Assembly (NCBI RefSeq): GCF_963678635.1
Contig: NC_087071.1
Location: forward strand, 17,297,613 to 17,361,612
Length of the DNA stretch: 64,000 nt
Reading direction: 5' to 3'
From: Symsagittifera roscoffensis
Lineage: Eukaryota; Xenacoelomorpha; Acoela; Convolutidae
Both the position numbers and the translations under genes were made by a program. The notes under the pieces were generated by a model. The model made no database searches and had not been told where the DNA came from. It worked only from the letters and a program-made list of their open reading frames with translations. Below, piece by piece: positions 32,014-41,600 of this stretch; within the stretch, counting starts at the first letter, position 1; every line of letters starts with the position of its first letter.

Positions 32014-32409
32014 TACCACAACCAAGCAAACCTACCACATTTCTCGGGGCATTATAGACAACGAGGCAGTGGCTTCGGTGCATTCGCCTTGGGAATAGGA
32101 AGAGTCGCACTTCCACTGGCTCGAAAATTTGTGATACCCGCGGCTAAAAAAATCGGAAAACAACTACTTCTTCAGGCAGCTCCAGAACTGATAGAAGTTG
32201 CAACAAAAAGAAAAATTCCTAAGCAGGCACTCAAAAGCACCGTTAGAAAAACAATCAAAAAGCAAGTAGGAGGAGGAAGTAGATCTCGGAAAAGTCATCC
32301 GAAAAGAACGACGGCGTTTAAACGAAAAACGAGACGCGTCATTCCCAGAAAACGAACTGCACAGAGAAGTCGCTCCGATTTCTTTACAAGGGTTAAAAAT
32401 GATTTCTAA
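32014..32409 (+). CDS. Basic core/minor virion protein, no ATG start
   Basis: The frame is open from 32014 (after TAA 32011-32013) to 32409, about 131 codons. It contains a Gly-rich start, an amphipathic stretch (VALPLARKFVIPAAKKIG) and a C-terminal run KKQVGGGSRSRKS followed by Arg/Lys-rich sequence, a layout of the Polinton/adenovirus-lineage small basic virion protein. No in-frame ATG precedes the conserved part, so it needs a non-AUG start, splicing, or has lost its start. Overlaps the capsid gene by 11 nt. Confidence 0.65.
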   Translation, partial: YHNQANLPHFSGHYRQRGSGFGAFALGIGRVALPLARKFVIPAAKKIGKQLLLQAAPELIEVATKRKIPKQALKSTVRKTIKKQVGGGSRSRKSHPKRTTAFKRKTRRVIPRKRTAQRSRSDFFTRVKNDF

Positions 32410-33707
32410 TTTAATCCCGAGTGAAGCAACTCACAGCTCCTTGGACTTATTTGAGAAACCGCCTTTACTTGTCACTTTTGAAAATGCATTCACCCAAAAA
32501 ATTATACCTTCCTACTCTCCTGATGGTCCTATGCTCGAGTTTGAAGTACTCGGCGACACAAATAATTTCATCGATCTTCAAGGTACTCGTTTGGAAATAG
32601 TTGCACGAATTGTTCGAAGCAATGGAAACGTGCTTCGAACGCATGCTACAGGGGCGGCAAACAGAGATACGCCGTATTTTGTTAAAAATCCTTTATCTTC
32701 ATTATTTTCTGAGTGTACACTGTCTCTGAATGGTGAAAAAATATCAACTACCAATGCTAATTTTGCCCATAAAAGCTTTATTGAGACCGAGTTTTCATAC
32801 GGTAATGATGCCAAGAAAACATGGTTGGCTTGTCAAGGTTATTATTATGAAGAAAATCCATCAGCCATTGACGGTGCTGGAAGGAGAGCTGATGATGTTA
32901 CGGAGCGTAAAGGTCTCGTTGCGGCCTCGAGCGAGCTGAAGCTATTTGGTAAAATTGCTTGCGACTTTTTGTCGTGTGACAAGCATCTACTTAGCGTTGT
33001 GACAATAAGATTGTCTCTTAGGCGTTCTCCTAATGATTTTATTGTCATATCTGAAGATGCAGCTAAACACTACAAGGTCCAAATAATCGAAGCTAACCTC
33101 TATGTCAGAAAGATGACTGTGACTGACTATGTTCTCTCATCAATAGAAAAATTTTGTCGAAGAACCCGGCAATTTACAATTACATCGAAGTAGTACCAAA
33201 ACGTTTCTCGCAACTGCAGGAGTACAAAGCTGGCGATAAGAGGATGTTTTTGCAAAAGAACCTGTTCGAAGAATGATAGTAGCAATGAGCATAAACGAAG
33301 CATATTTGGGTACTAATAGAACAAACCCTTTTCATTACCAGAAATTTGGGTCGAATGAGATCATTGTGTACAGAAACGGTCTACCCATTGCCGGAACTCC
33401 CATCTCAACATCAGACAATAAAAGAATTTATTACAATACGCTTGAGGCTCTTGATTTTGTTTTAAACACTAGTCATGGAATCAGTTTCGCTAATTATGAT
33501 AATCATTATATTATGGCTTTTGATCTCACGTCTACTCAGGAGGCTTCACACGATTTTATTCATCCTGAATTGACCAATTGCACTATTTCGCTCGAACTCA
33601 AGTTTGACGCAGGTCTCGGTAATACGTCGAGTTATTGTTTATGGGAGAGCGTGCATCAACAGTTTATGTGCGTTCAGATAGAAAAATTACCAAAAACATT
33701 CTTATGA
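32399..33707 (+). pseudogene. Major capsid protein, double jelly-roll (frameshift and stop)
   Basis: ATG at 32399. The first part (to 33193) has LFEKPPLLVTFENAF, GPMLEFEVLGDTNNF and LSECT-type blocks of the Polinton major capsid protein, like C. elegans F54H12.2. Near 33145-33190 the frame shifts from frame 2 to frame 3. Frame 3 then has a TAA at 33237-33239, after which the conserved C-terminal part (NPFHYQKFG, VYRNGLPIAGTPIS) runs to 33707. Total about 435 codons across both parts. As it stands no full-length capsid protein can be made. Confidence 0.85.
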
Positions 33708-33719
33708 CCTAAGATAGAC

Positions 33720-34157
33720 ATGGATAATCTTCAACTAGTAGAAATTATTAACCGTTGTAAACATTTGAAATATCGCTTTAGAGGTGTTTTTCCGGCAGAT
33801 TTGCCATGCTCTTCAGTACTGAAAAACAATAATACGTTCATGATTATGAATGCCTCACCATCGGATCAACCTGGAACCCACTGGTTGCTTTTTGCTCAAG
33901 CTGGAGGACAGATATTCTTCGCAGATCCTCTAGGTAAACGATTATGTGATTATCCCCTCGTGTACAAGAATATGCGACGTACAATTCATGAGGGAAATCA
34001 ACTACTGTTGAAAAAACCAATACAATCAGCTGATTCAGTGTTATGCGGACTTTATTGTATTTATGTTGCTCATGTTATAATTACAAACAAATTTCTAATA
34101 GGTTTTAAACTTAATGATCATGATTTGATAAGATTTGCCAAACATATGTTATTCTAA
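33720..34157 (+). CDS. Adenain-like cysteine protease (maturation protease)
   Basis: 145 residues, intact. Catalytic His54 in PGTHWLLF, acidic Asp69 in FFADPLG, Gln102, and Cys109 in CGLYCIYV give the adenovirus-protease/Ulp1 clan layout. In Polintons this enzyme is expected to mature the capsid. It starts 13 bp after the capsid stop. Last plus-strand gene before the nested inverted-repeat segment. Confidence 0.88.
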   Translation: MDNLQLVEIINRCKHLKYRFRGVFPADLPCSSVLKNNNTFMIMNASPSDQPGTHWLLFAQAGGQIFFADPLGKRLCDYPLVYKNMRRTIHEGNQLLLKKPIQSADSVLCGLYCIYVAHVIITNKFLIGFKLNDHDLIRFAKHMLF

Positions 34158-34254
34158 ATTAATTTATTGATGTTTTTGTAAATTTTATAAACTCGTTTTT
34201 TTCAATTAATTCTTATTAACAACAAAGTTTTTTTTTCTGCAAGTTTATGTGAAC

Positions 34255-34367
34255 CGCGAAAAGTATCATATCAAGTCCTTCGAAATATTAAGGCATGGCC
34301 GTTTGGTTTAAGGGGCAATAGCTAACCCGGCGTTGCTCGTCGCTACGCTCCTCGGGAACGCCTCCCG
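34255..34367 (+). repeat. Left inverted repeat of the nested segment
   Basis: 113 bp with GGCGTT...AACGCC hairpin ends around a GCTCGTCGCTACGCTCC core. It also encodes the last ~20 codons of the minus-strand gene 34308-35045. Confidence 0.8.
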
Positions 34368-35045
34368 CTTGTGTAGTAACATTTTTTTGATATACAAGAG
34401 CAAAAGAAAACCAATATTTATAAACTTGAATTTCTTCTCCATGATAAATTTCACAAACAAAGTGTTTGAATCAATTTCCATACAACCATACCCACTTAAA
34501 ATTATGTCAATTATTTTAGAAAACTCAGCAGCGTTTTCACCATTCAAAATATTAGTAAAGCGTTCAATTGTTACGTTAGTAATCAGGTCAGTTTGAGTTT
34601 GAACAGATTTAGTCTGCGAGCCGAAGCAAACTTGAGGCAATCGTCTGCGAACTGGAACACCACTAACATCTAAGTTGTTGATGGAGTTATAATTCACAGC
34701 TATTTTCAGTTTTTCCATCAGAGGTCCAGACAATTCATAGTTGGAGCAACCCAAAATTAAATATTTGAATGTAGAGAGAAGACAAGGAACAACGAAGGCT
34801 TTTGAAGTCATCTTGTTAAGTAAATCGGTAGACTCTTTCGTGAATTCGACCAGCACATGATAATGTTTTTCGTTGTCAATCGAATGATTGCAAGAATCTA
34901 ATTTATTCGAATGGGAGGATACCGCAAAATTTGCTTTTGAAGCGAAGCCTGAAAAGTTGGGTTCATGATTCAGGATGAAAAATTTGTAATTTTTACGGAA
35001 ATGTTTGAAATAATCAGGGGATTCCTCATACATTGCTTCAACCAT
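34308..35045 (-). CDS. Possible HUH-type (Rep-like) protein, unknown family
   Basis: 245 codons, minus strand. Residues about 63-70 read HYHVLVEF, an H-x-H in a beta strand as in motif 2 of HUH nucleases (parvoviral NS1/Rep). A FILNHEP-type strand precedes it and KYLILGCSNYELSG follows. No clear catalytic Tyr or helicase domain is seen, and 245 residues is too short for a full NS1. The C-terminus runs into the inverted repeat (KREAFPRSVATSNAG), which may mean the original end was replaced. HUH is a hypothesis only. Probably co-transcribed with the PC4-like gene upstream (127 bp gap). Confidence 0.5.
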   Translation of the reverse strand: MVEAMYEESPDYFKHFRKNYKFFILNHEPNFSGFASKANFAVSSHSNKLDSCNHSIDNEKHYHVLVEFTKESTDLLNKMTSKAFVVPCLLSTFKYLILGCSNYELSGPLMEKLKIAVNYNSINNLDVSGVPVRRRLPQVCFGSQTKSVQTQTDLITNVTIERFTNILNGENAAEFSKIIDIILSGYGCMEIDSNTLFVKFIMEKKFKFINIGFLLLLYIKKMLLHKREAFPRSVATSNAGLAIAP

Positions 35046-35172
35046 TGCTTTGAAGTTTCATTAGAATAACGAGTTGATAATGTTACACAACCCGACAGTT
35101 ATCATCGTTTTCACTTTCGCATTCCTTTTCAGAGCATGAAGATTTTTTAGATTTGTTTCGCTTTTTTCTAAG

Positions 35173-35442
35173 TTATTCAGTCACGTCGCAGTTTTTTGCT
35201 TTCGTCAACTTTTTGATTTTTGTATAATTGTCCGCCAAGGACTCGAATTCACCAGTTGACAAATTTACTCCTTGTCGATACTTGAAAGTTCCCTCTTCGT
35301 CTTTTTTGTACAGTTTGATAGTTATGTAAGTACCGGTCTGTGCGAATGTTTTTGCACCGACTCTAACTAAACGTTTATCATTCGAAGATATATCCCTAAA
35401 ATCATCGAAATAGTCTACATCCGTTTCAAGAGAAGCGTACAT
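35173..35442 (-). CDS. PC4/p15-like ssDNA-binding protein
   Basis: 89 residues. KRLVRVGAK, then TYITIKLYKKDEEGTFKYRQGVNLS-type strand-strand-helix order (kept here in pieces: TYITIKLYKK; FKYRQGVNLS; EFESLADN) matches the PC4 (transcriptional coactivator p15) fold. PC4 domains bind single-stranded DNA and act in transcription or replication. It starts at 35442, divergent from 36069, first of a two-gene minus-strand unit. Confidence 0.55.
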   Translation of the reverse strand: MYASLETDVDYFDDFRDISSNDKRLVRVGAKTFAQTGTYITIKLYKKDEEGTFKYRQGVNLSTGEFESLADNYTKIKKLTKAKNCDVTE

Positions 35443-36068
35443 TATAAATGAATAACAACCAACTGGTTTTTAGTGTGGAACGTTGAAGAATGACTGATCA
35501 CAGTATACGAGACAGATCATGCGCTCCCAAAGTAAAAATTTAGGTGATAACGTTTACGAGCACCCTAAGCCATATTGATAAGACTTAATCACCAAGGATA
35601 TAATTTCTTTAACGATAAACCTCTTTTTATATGGGTATTTAATTACTTTTCCCCCCGGCTATACTCTAAAAATCTTCTAGTGTTATTTATTGTGACGGTT
35701 ATTTAAATAACTGTTATGAAACATGGTAATGAATTTCTAACAGCATAACAAAGAATGTCTTGCAAACTATCATGAAAACTTGATTTTGAGTGCTTTCGCC
35801 CGTAGCCACTATAATAAAGCTATCACATAAATCTAAAAAATCGGGTTTTCACATTCATTCCTAACATGACCTCAGGCGTCATGCTTAAAAGAATGAATAA
35901 AATTTGATAGCCTCGCCTAAAAAATTATTAGCGTTGACCTAATTGAACTATGCCACCCCTTTCCTGATCTCATTCTCATTATTAAACTTTTCATACTTTT
36001 CATTCTCTCAATTTCATTTCGGTAGTTCAGTCATTTCATTTTAACAAAACTTTAAACCTTTTCAAGTC
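35443..36068. other. Divergent intergenic region
   Basis: 626 bp between the minus-strand PC4-like gene and the plus-strand gene at 36069. No ORF. AT-rich with pyrimidine runs (CATTTTCATTCTCTC) before 36069. Likely holds both promoters; no firm element seen. Confidence 0.4.
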
Positions 36069-36713
36069 ATGACTAGTCCTTTACAAATAATCTCAGTGTC
36101 TGATCGAGAAAGAACAATTATCTACCAAACATACACGAGAGAGTCGATTGCAGTCATCCATCAACAGAAAGAGAGAGTCTCTCCGTCTACAGCAAGTCCG
36201 TTCAATGACTTGGCTCCCCGAAAAAACGACGAGAATCAAAACGAGGAATGGACTACAAAAAGTCATATCATGCTACCGAACTACCTCCTTGATCACATCG
36301 ATCTACTTAGACAGAATCGAAAACGAATGTACGAGAGTTGCACTATTCACGAGAGCTATCCGGCATTAGAAAAGACGGAGATAAACGACACAACCTCGCT
36401 CGAGCAGTCTCCAAGAAAAATTCTCTTCGCGTATGACTGCGAGTCAATGCCGTTGTATGAAAATCAGGAGGGATGTATTCGTGATTATGCAGAGCGCGAA
36501 GCGTACTGGGATATTCCGACAGCAATGTCTCCCGAGTCGTTTGTTAGGGGATCAGTTTCAACTCCAGAACAATCAACTTCCTATTTGGATGCTCGGGTTT
36601 CACCTAGTGCGGAGACAATTAATCTAGTCACCCCAGATCTCATTCAAGGCACTCTTCCAAATGCAGCTTGCTATGCGCCAAAAAAGAGAAAACTACAGTT
36701 TCGAGGTTTCTAA
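36069..36713 (+). CDS. Unknown protein with C-terminal NLS
   Basis: 214 codons from ATG 36069. Mostly polar and probably disordered, with a central acidic/aromatic part (ILFAYDCESMPLYENQEG) and a C-terminal PKKRKLQ, a classic monopartite nuclear localisation signal. No family recognised. As the only plus-strand gene of the nested segment it could be a regulator, but that is a guess. Confidence 0.5.
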   Translation: MTSPLQIISVSDRERTIIYQTYTRESIAVIHQQKERVSPSTASPFNDLAPRKNDENQNEEWTTKSHIMLPNYLLDHIDLLRQNRKRMYESCTIHESYPALEKTEINDTTSLEQSPRKILFAYDCESMPLYENQEGCIRDYAEREAYWDIPTAMSPESFVRGSVSTPEQSTSYLDARVSPSAETINLVTPDLIQGTLPNAACYAPKKRKLQFRGF

Positions 36714-37812
36714 TAACTTAAACAAAAAACTTTCCTTTGTTTCAAATATTATTCCAAGGTTTTATATATTCATTTTTGTTTGATTTGACTTCTAAGCTGT
36801 TTTAACATTACTGTGTGTATATTTTTTGTCTCAGTTTTTATTTTGCTTAATAGATCAATTAAAGTTTGCCCCGTAAAGTTTTCAGCAAAATGTTAGAGAA
36901 AAACTAGAAAAAAATCACAAATCGAGAATAATTTTACGCTAAAATTGTTGTTTGAGAAAGAATGAGAGAGAGAGAGAGAGAAATACACTTGCTCAGTAGT
37001 GAACCCTTTTTGGAATATCCTTTTCGGGATATTGCTTTCTTTTCAAAAGAAAGATAAATATGGAAGGGTCCAACATTTTCTTGTTGGTAGTCCAACCATA
37101 TTTATTTGGCTTTTTTATCAAACACTCTCTGTTCTCTCTCTCATCATACTTTGTGCCCGGTGGGGTTAGCCAGGTCTTACGCAAAGTAACAGAGAGTGTT
37201 TTAAGCCATAAATCTGCATTATATTAGATTCATATACATGTTTTGGGTGTAAAACGGACAATTTTTTGGTAAAAAAGTGAAAAAAAGAAATTTATGTTTT
37301 TTTTTTCGAAAAATGAACATGACCCTTAACCCTGCTCAGAAATTCATGGCAAATTGATTGAGGGTAGTTTCAATGGATTTGGAGAGAAAAAAATTTTTAC
37401 CCAATTTTTTTTTCAATATTTTCACAAAAATCAGATTTTCTCAAAAAATCACAACTTTTTAAGCGTCTACTCTCATTGATTGGGCTATAATTGTTTTTTT
37501 TAAATTTCTACGCTTGTCCTAATTACGTATCAGATAGCTCCTAAAAGTTTCAAACCACATTCACTTGAATTTAAAACGAGAACGAATAATTCAAGCTAAA
37601 ATTGAAGGAAAAAAGAAGTTAAAAAATTATGTTTTTTAAATTTCGAACACAACCAGTAGAACTGTGCTCGAGGTCCCACAAAACTTACTGTTTTTTTTTG
37701 TTGATAGATTTAAAAGACACTTTTTTAAACATTACTTTTCCTTTTTTCACAACATAAAAAATTTGAGGTTTTCCTTTATTTTGAAAAAAAAAGTTCACTT
37801 GAAATTACGGAA
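36714..37812. other. Non-coding part of the nested segment
   Basis: No supported gene. A GA microsatellite at about 36964-36981 is followed by the hairpin cluster 37014-37200 (separate entry), then about 600 bp of T/A-rich sequence with many homopolymer runs up to the right inverted repeat. Confidence 0.5.
37014..37200. ncRNA. Run of four adjacent hairpins (candidate structured RNA or DNA signal)
   Basis: AATATCC/GGATATT (37014-37033); CTTTCTTTT/AAAAGAAAG (37035-37053); AAATATGG/CCATATTT with an inner CCAACA/TGTTGG (37056-37103); AACACTCTCTGTT/AACAGAGAGTGTT (37121-37133 with 37188-37200) plus ACTTTG/CAAAGT inside. Perfect stems back to back over 187 bp are far beyond what the surrounding AT-rich DNA shows. 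No tRNA or known RNA family recognised. Confidence 0.4.
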
Positions 37813-37925
37813 CGGGAGGCGTTCCCGAGGAGCGTAGCGACAAGCAACGCCCCGTTAGCTATTGCCCCTTAAACCAAACGGCCATGCCTTAATATTTCGA
37901 AGGACATGATATGAAATGTTTCACG
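37813..37925 (-). repeat. Right inverted repeat of the nested segment
   Basis: Inverted match to 34255-34367. Here the internal hairpin is stronger: AACGGG, AG bulge, GCGTT pairs with AACGC then CCCGTT, around a CGAGGAGCGTAGCGACAAG loop. Confidence 0.8.
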
Positions 37926-38617
37926 GGACACTGAATGACATGAAGGAAACTTTGATTCCGATATCTTTTACACATTCAAATGACAATCTATGCTTATCAT
38001 GCATCGGTAACTATCAAGGTATCAAATTCGCAAAATTTTCATTTTTTAAGTCTACTATTTTATTTCAACTTAATTAGTTAGTTGAGGGCTTTACTTTCTG
38101 AATACTTTTATCCCATGTTTCTACTTTATATTATACCTATTTACGCAAACCAAGAAGTGGGCTTGAAATCATTAGGAAATTACTGTTTCACGGTTAAAAT
38201 TAGTCAGAAAAAGTTTTAGGCTCTATCTGAATCATTCTAAGCTTTAAATTTTGTAATTTATTTCTGAAATGTTAATTGAAAGTCTAAACCAGTCCCCTAA
38301 AAATGCCAAAACTTTATCGCTAACCCTTAAAATTAACAGCAAACATTTGAGGCTGTAAATGAATCAGTTTTTAGTATACAAAACCCCTGCACTTGAGCAG
38401 AGTGATGAGACATATAGAGCTTAAAGCTAGAATAAACCCTGTTTTTGGAAAGGAAAGTACTTATTGTCAAGACGGCGAAGTATAACTCTTGTTAATGGCT
38501 TCTACTTGCCCTTACCCGCAAAGTTTTTTGGTGCTAGTCACTTCTCGCTTTTGCTTTTTCATAACCAGTTCTACTTCTTGAAATTTTCCTGAATTACTTC
38601 AGTAACTTCAACAAACA
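37926..38617. other. Intergenic, no gene seen
   Basis: AT-rich stretch between the nested segment and the polymerase gene. It presumably holds the polymerase promoter; no clear TATA or other element noted. Confidence 0.5.
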
Positions 38618-41600
38618 ATGCCGAACTCTACTTCTATCGCAACACCTGTTCCTTGCCAGCAGTGCGGAAAAATACTGAGCTCTAAAAGGAACTTAAGAAG
38701 ACATGAGCAAAAAGTTCACAAGATCCTTCCTCCCCCTCGTCCTCAAACTGTTTGCGATGAGTGTCTCGAATCATTCGAGAGTTTGTCGGAAGCCCGAGAG
38801 CACGTCGAGCTGGTACATGACATGACTTCGAATAGTCATTGTATCTATTGCCATACAATATTTCTCACGGCGGAAAGCTATGGACAACACTTGCTGAAGA
38901 AGCCCGCATTGCCAGTTTGGGACGGCATTGAGACGACGTCTTCCGCTGCCCCAACGGAAAGCGCGTTCAGAGGCAAATTGCGTCAATACGATCTCAAAGT
39001 TGGTGAAAAAGAAATGGATTTGCTTCAAGTCATGATGCAAAACAAGGAGGAAATAGATGCTCTCATACTGGAAAGGGTCAAAGAGGGTCCAAACAAGGTG
39101 CAATTCCACGTGGAAGTGGGAATGATCAAAATTCCCACTGTGCAAGACGGGGGCAGTGGAAACTTCGAAAGGACCATGCTGTTTCTGAACACTAAGACAT
39201 TGACAGTGTACTTCGAGGGAATAACTGGGGATCAATTCTTGGAACTGATTGAACATATGGTCAACCAAGTCAATTCGTGCTCTTGTCATGGTAGCGGATG
39301 GATTATTGACAGAATTGAAAAATTGCTAATCAGTTTCGCGGCCTTCTCACCAATAAGAGCAGGATCCTACCTCGAGCTACCTGATGCACTCAGCGCAGCA
39401 TCTACTCTGCTCACAAATATCAACACTAAAGATGATGACCGTTGCTTTCTCTACTGCTTTGTTGCCGCATATCACAATGTGAATGAGCCGGCCCTCTACC
39501 CCATATCTAGACGGTGGCTGGAGAAAAACAAAGTCTCAACCTACAGTCTCGACAAAAAAGGAATTGTGAAAATCAATGGGGAATACGAAATGCCAATGGG
39601 TCTGATGGATATGGACAGATTTGAAAAGTTGAACAATTGTCAAATCAACGTCTTCCGGTAAGCAAATTCTAATTGCCTTCTAAAAATTTTAAAATTCCTT
39701 CATTAATGCTCTTCATCTATTCAAACACCCTTTTTATTTCATTCCAAATCTAGGTATAAAAAATCTTTTTCTGTTCAGGTACAACGATGGCGAATTGTTG
39801 CCCATAAGAGTATCGAGCAGATTCACTACTAGCCTGATTGTGGACTTGTTGCTGCTGACAGATGGATTAAAATATCAATATGTGTTGATAAGTGATCTCC
39901 AGAAACTGGTCGAGTACGTGCGGCACAAAGTGCACCGATTTCAATCTGAGATTTGTCGCAAATGTTTCCACACATGCGCTTCATTCGAAACTCTGAGAAT
40001 ACATCAAGAACTGTGCTACCAAGACGAAGATGTCGTCATAACAATGCCCAAGCCGGGAAATGATGACCACAAGTTCAAAAACTTAACAGCTCGTTGGTAC
40101 GTACCCAGAGTAATCTACTTTGATTTGGAGTCACTGCTCTTACCAGTATACGGACCGCAACCTGATCCGCGAAAATCTAGCACGCAAACAATTGAAATCC
40201 ATCAACTGTGCGGCTACGCGTTAGCAGTAATCGAATTTGGGAAAAAAGACCTGTTAAAGTTTGAGCTTAAAAGAGGACCGAATGTGATGGAAGAGCTAAT
40301 TAGCTCCCTTGAATCGTTAGCGAGACAAATTTACGTAGAAAAAAGGAAATATTACACTTTCACTGGTATAACAGACCAGGAACGGGAAGATGCTACAATT
40401 TGTTGGATATGCGAGAATGATTTTTCCGACAATGATCAAGTGGTACTTGATCATTGCCATTACACCAACAAGTTCCTGGGTTGGGCACACAATGAGTGTA
40501 ACGTTAATAGAAAAACAACAAATAACATTCCAGTGGTAGCTCATAATTTGTCAAATTATGATTTACACTTTATAATCAAAGCGCTGGCAAAAAGCGATTC
40601 GGAAAACACTTTTGCCGTAATACCCGCATCTGAAGAAAAATATATATCCTTGACAATCTCAGTATATATAAAAACGTACACGGACAAAAACGGCAAAATC
40701 AAAAAACTCTACGAAAATCTGAGGTTCATCGATTCATATAGGTTCATGCTAGCATCGTTGGCAAAACTTGTCGATAATTTGCCCAACGAAAAGTTTTTTC
40801 TGCTGGAGAACTATTTTGAAAAACTCGGCCACTCACCTGAAAAAGTCAGTCTGTTGAAACAGAAAGGGCATTACCCCTACTCATACTTCAACTCATTCGA
40901 AAAATTCCGAGAAACTCGCCTTCCCCCACGAGCAATGTGGAAAAATAGTCTAACAGGAGGGGATGTGAGTGTTTCAAGAAGCGAGTACAATCATGCCCTT
41001 AAAGTTTTCACCGAACTGAAGTGTGGCTCACTTGGTGATTACCACGACTTGTACTTGACTACAGATGTGCTATTGCTTGCTTCCGTTTTCGAAGCTTTTC
41101 GGGAAGTTTGCTATCAAACATACGGGCTGGATTGCGCCTGTTACTTCACGGCAAGTAACCTTTCCGGGGACGCCTTTTTAAAAGTTTGTAAGCCCGAACT
41201 GAAACTCTTAACGGACCGTGAACATCTGGACCTTGTGCAGCGAATGATACGAAGAGGCATGTCGTCGATCTATGCGCGCCAATTTTACAAAGCAAACAAT
41301 AAATACCTCGACAATTTTTCGCCCTCAGAACCATCAAGCTACATCCTCAATATTGATGCAAACAATTTGTACGGGGGGATAATGAAACACTGCCCTTTGC
41401 CATTAAACGATTTTTCAATAGTTGAAAAAAGTCTGGCAGACATACTGCTCACCAGCAAAACCTCAGAGTGGGGTTATATTGTTGAAGTCAATTTAACCAT
41501 ACCCGAAGAGCTTCACGATTTCTTTGCTGATTACCCCTTTGCCCCCTCTCGTGAAGTAGTGGACATCGGTGCAATGAGCAACGAGCAAGTCGACATGTTG

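Larger units (their letters stand above)
34255..37925. mobile_element. 3.67-kb segment bounded by 113-bp inverted repeats, nested in the Polinton
   Basis: Inverted repeats at 34255-34367 and 37813-37925 match at about 105 of 113 bases by eye. The content is unlike the Polinton backbone: two genes on the minus strand, one divergent plus-strand gene, and a hairpin cluster. No target duplication is visible. Either a nested transposon or virus-like genome (its ends fold like parvoviral ITRs) or an invertible Polinton segment. Calling it foreign is inference. Confidence 0.6.

Noticed and set aside
36993..37184. 63-codon antisense ORF
   Set aside because: It lies across the hairpin cluster, with composition explained by the stems; no homology.
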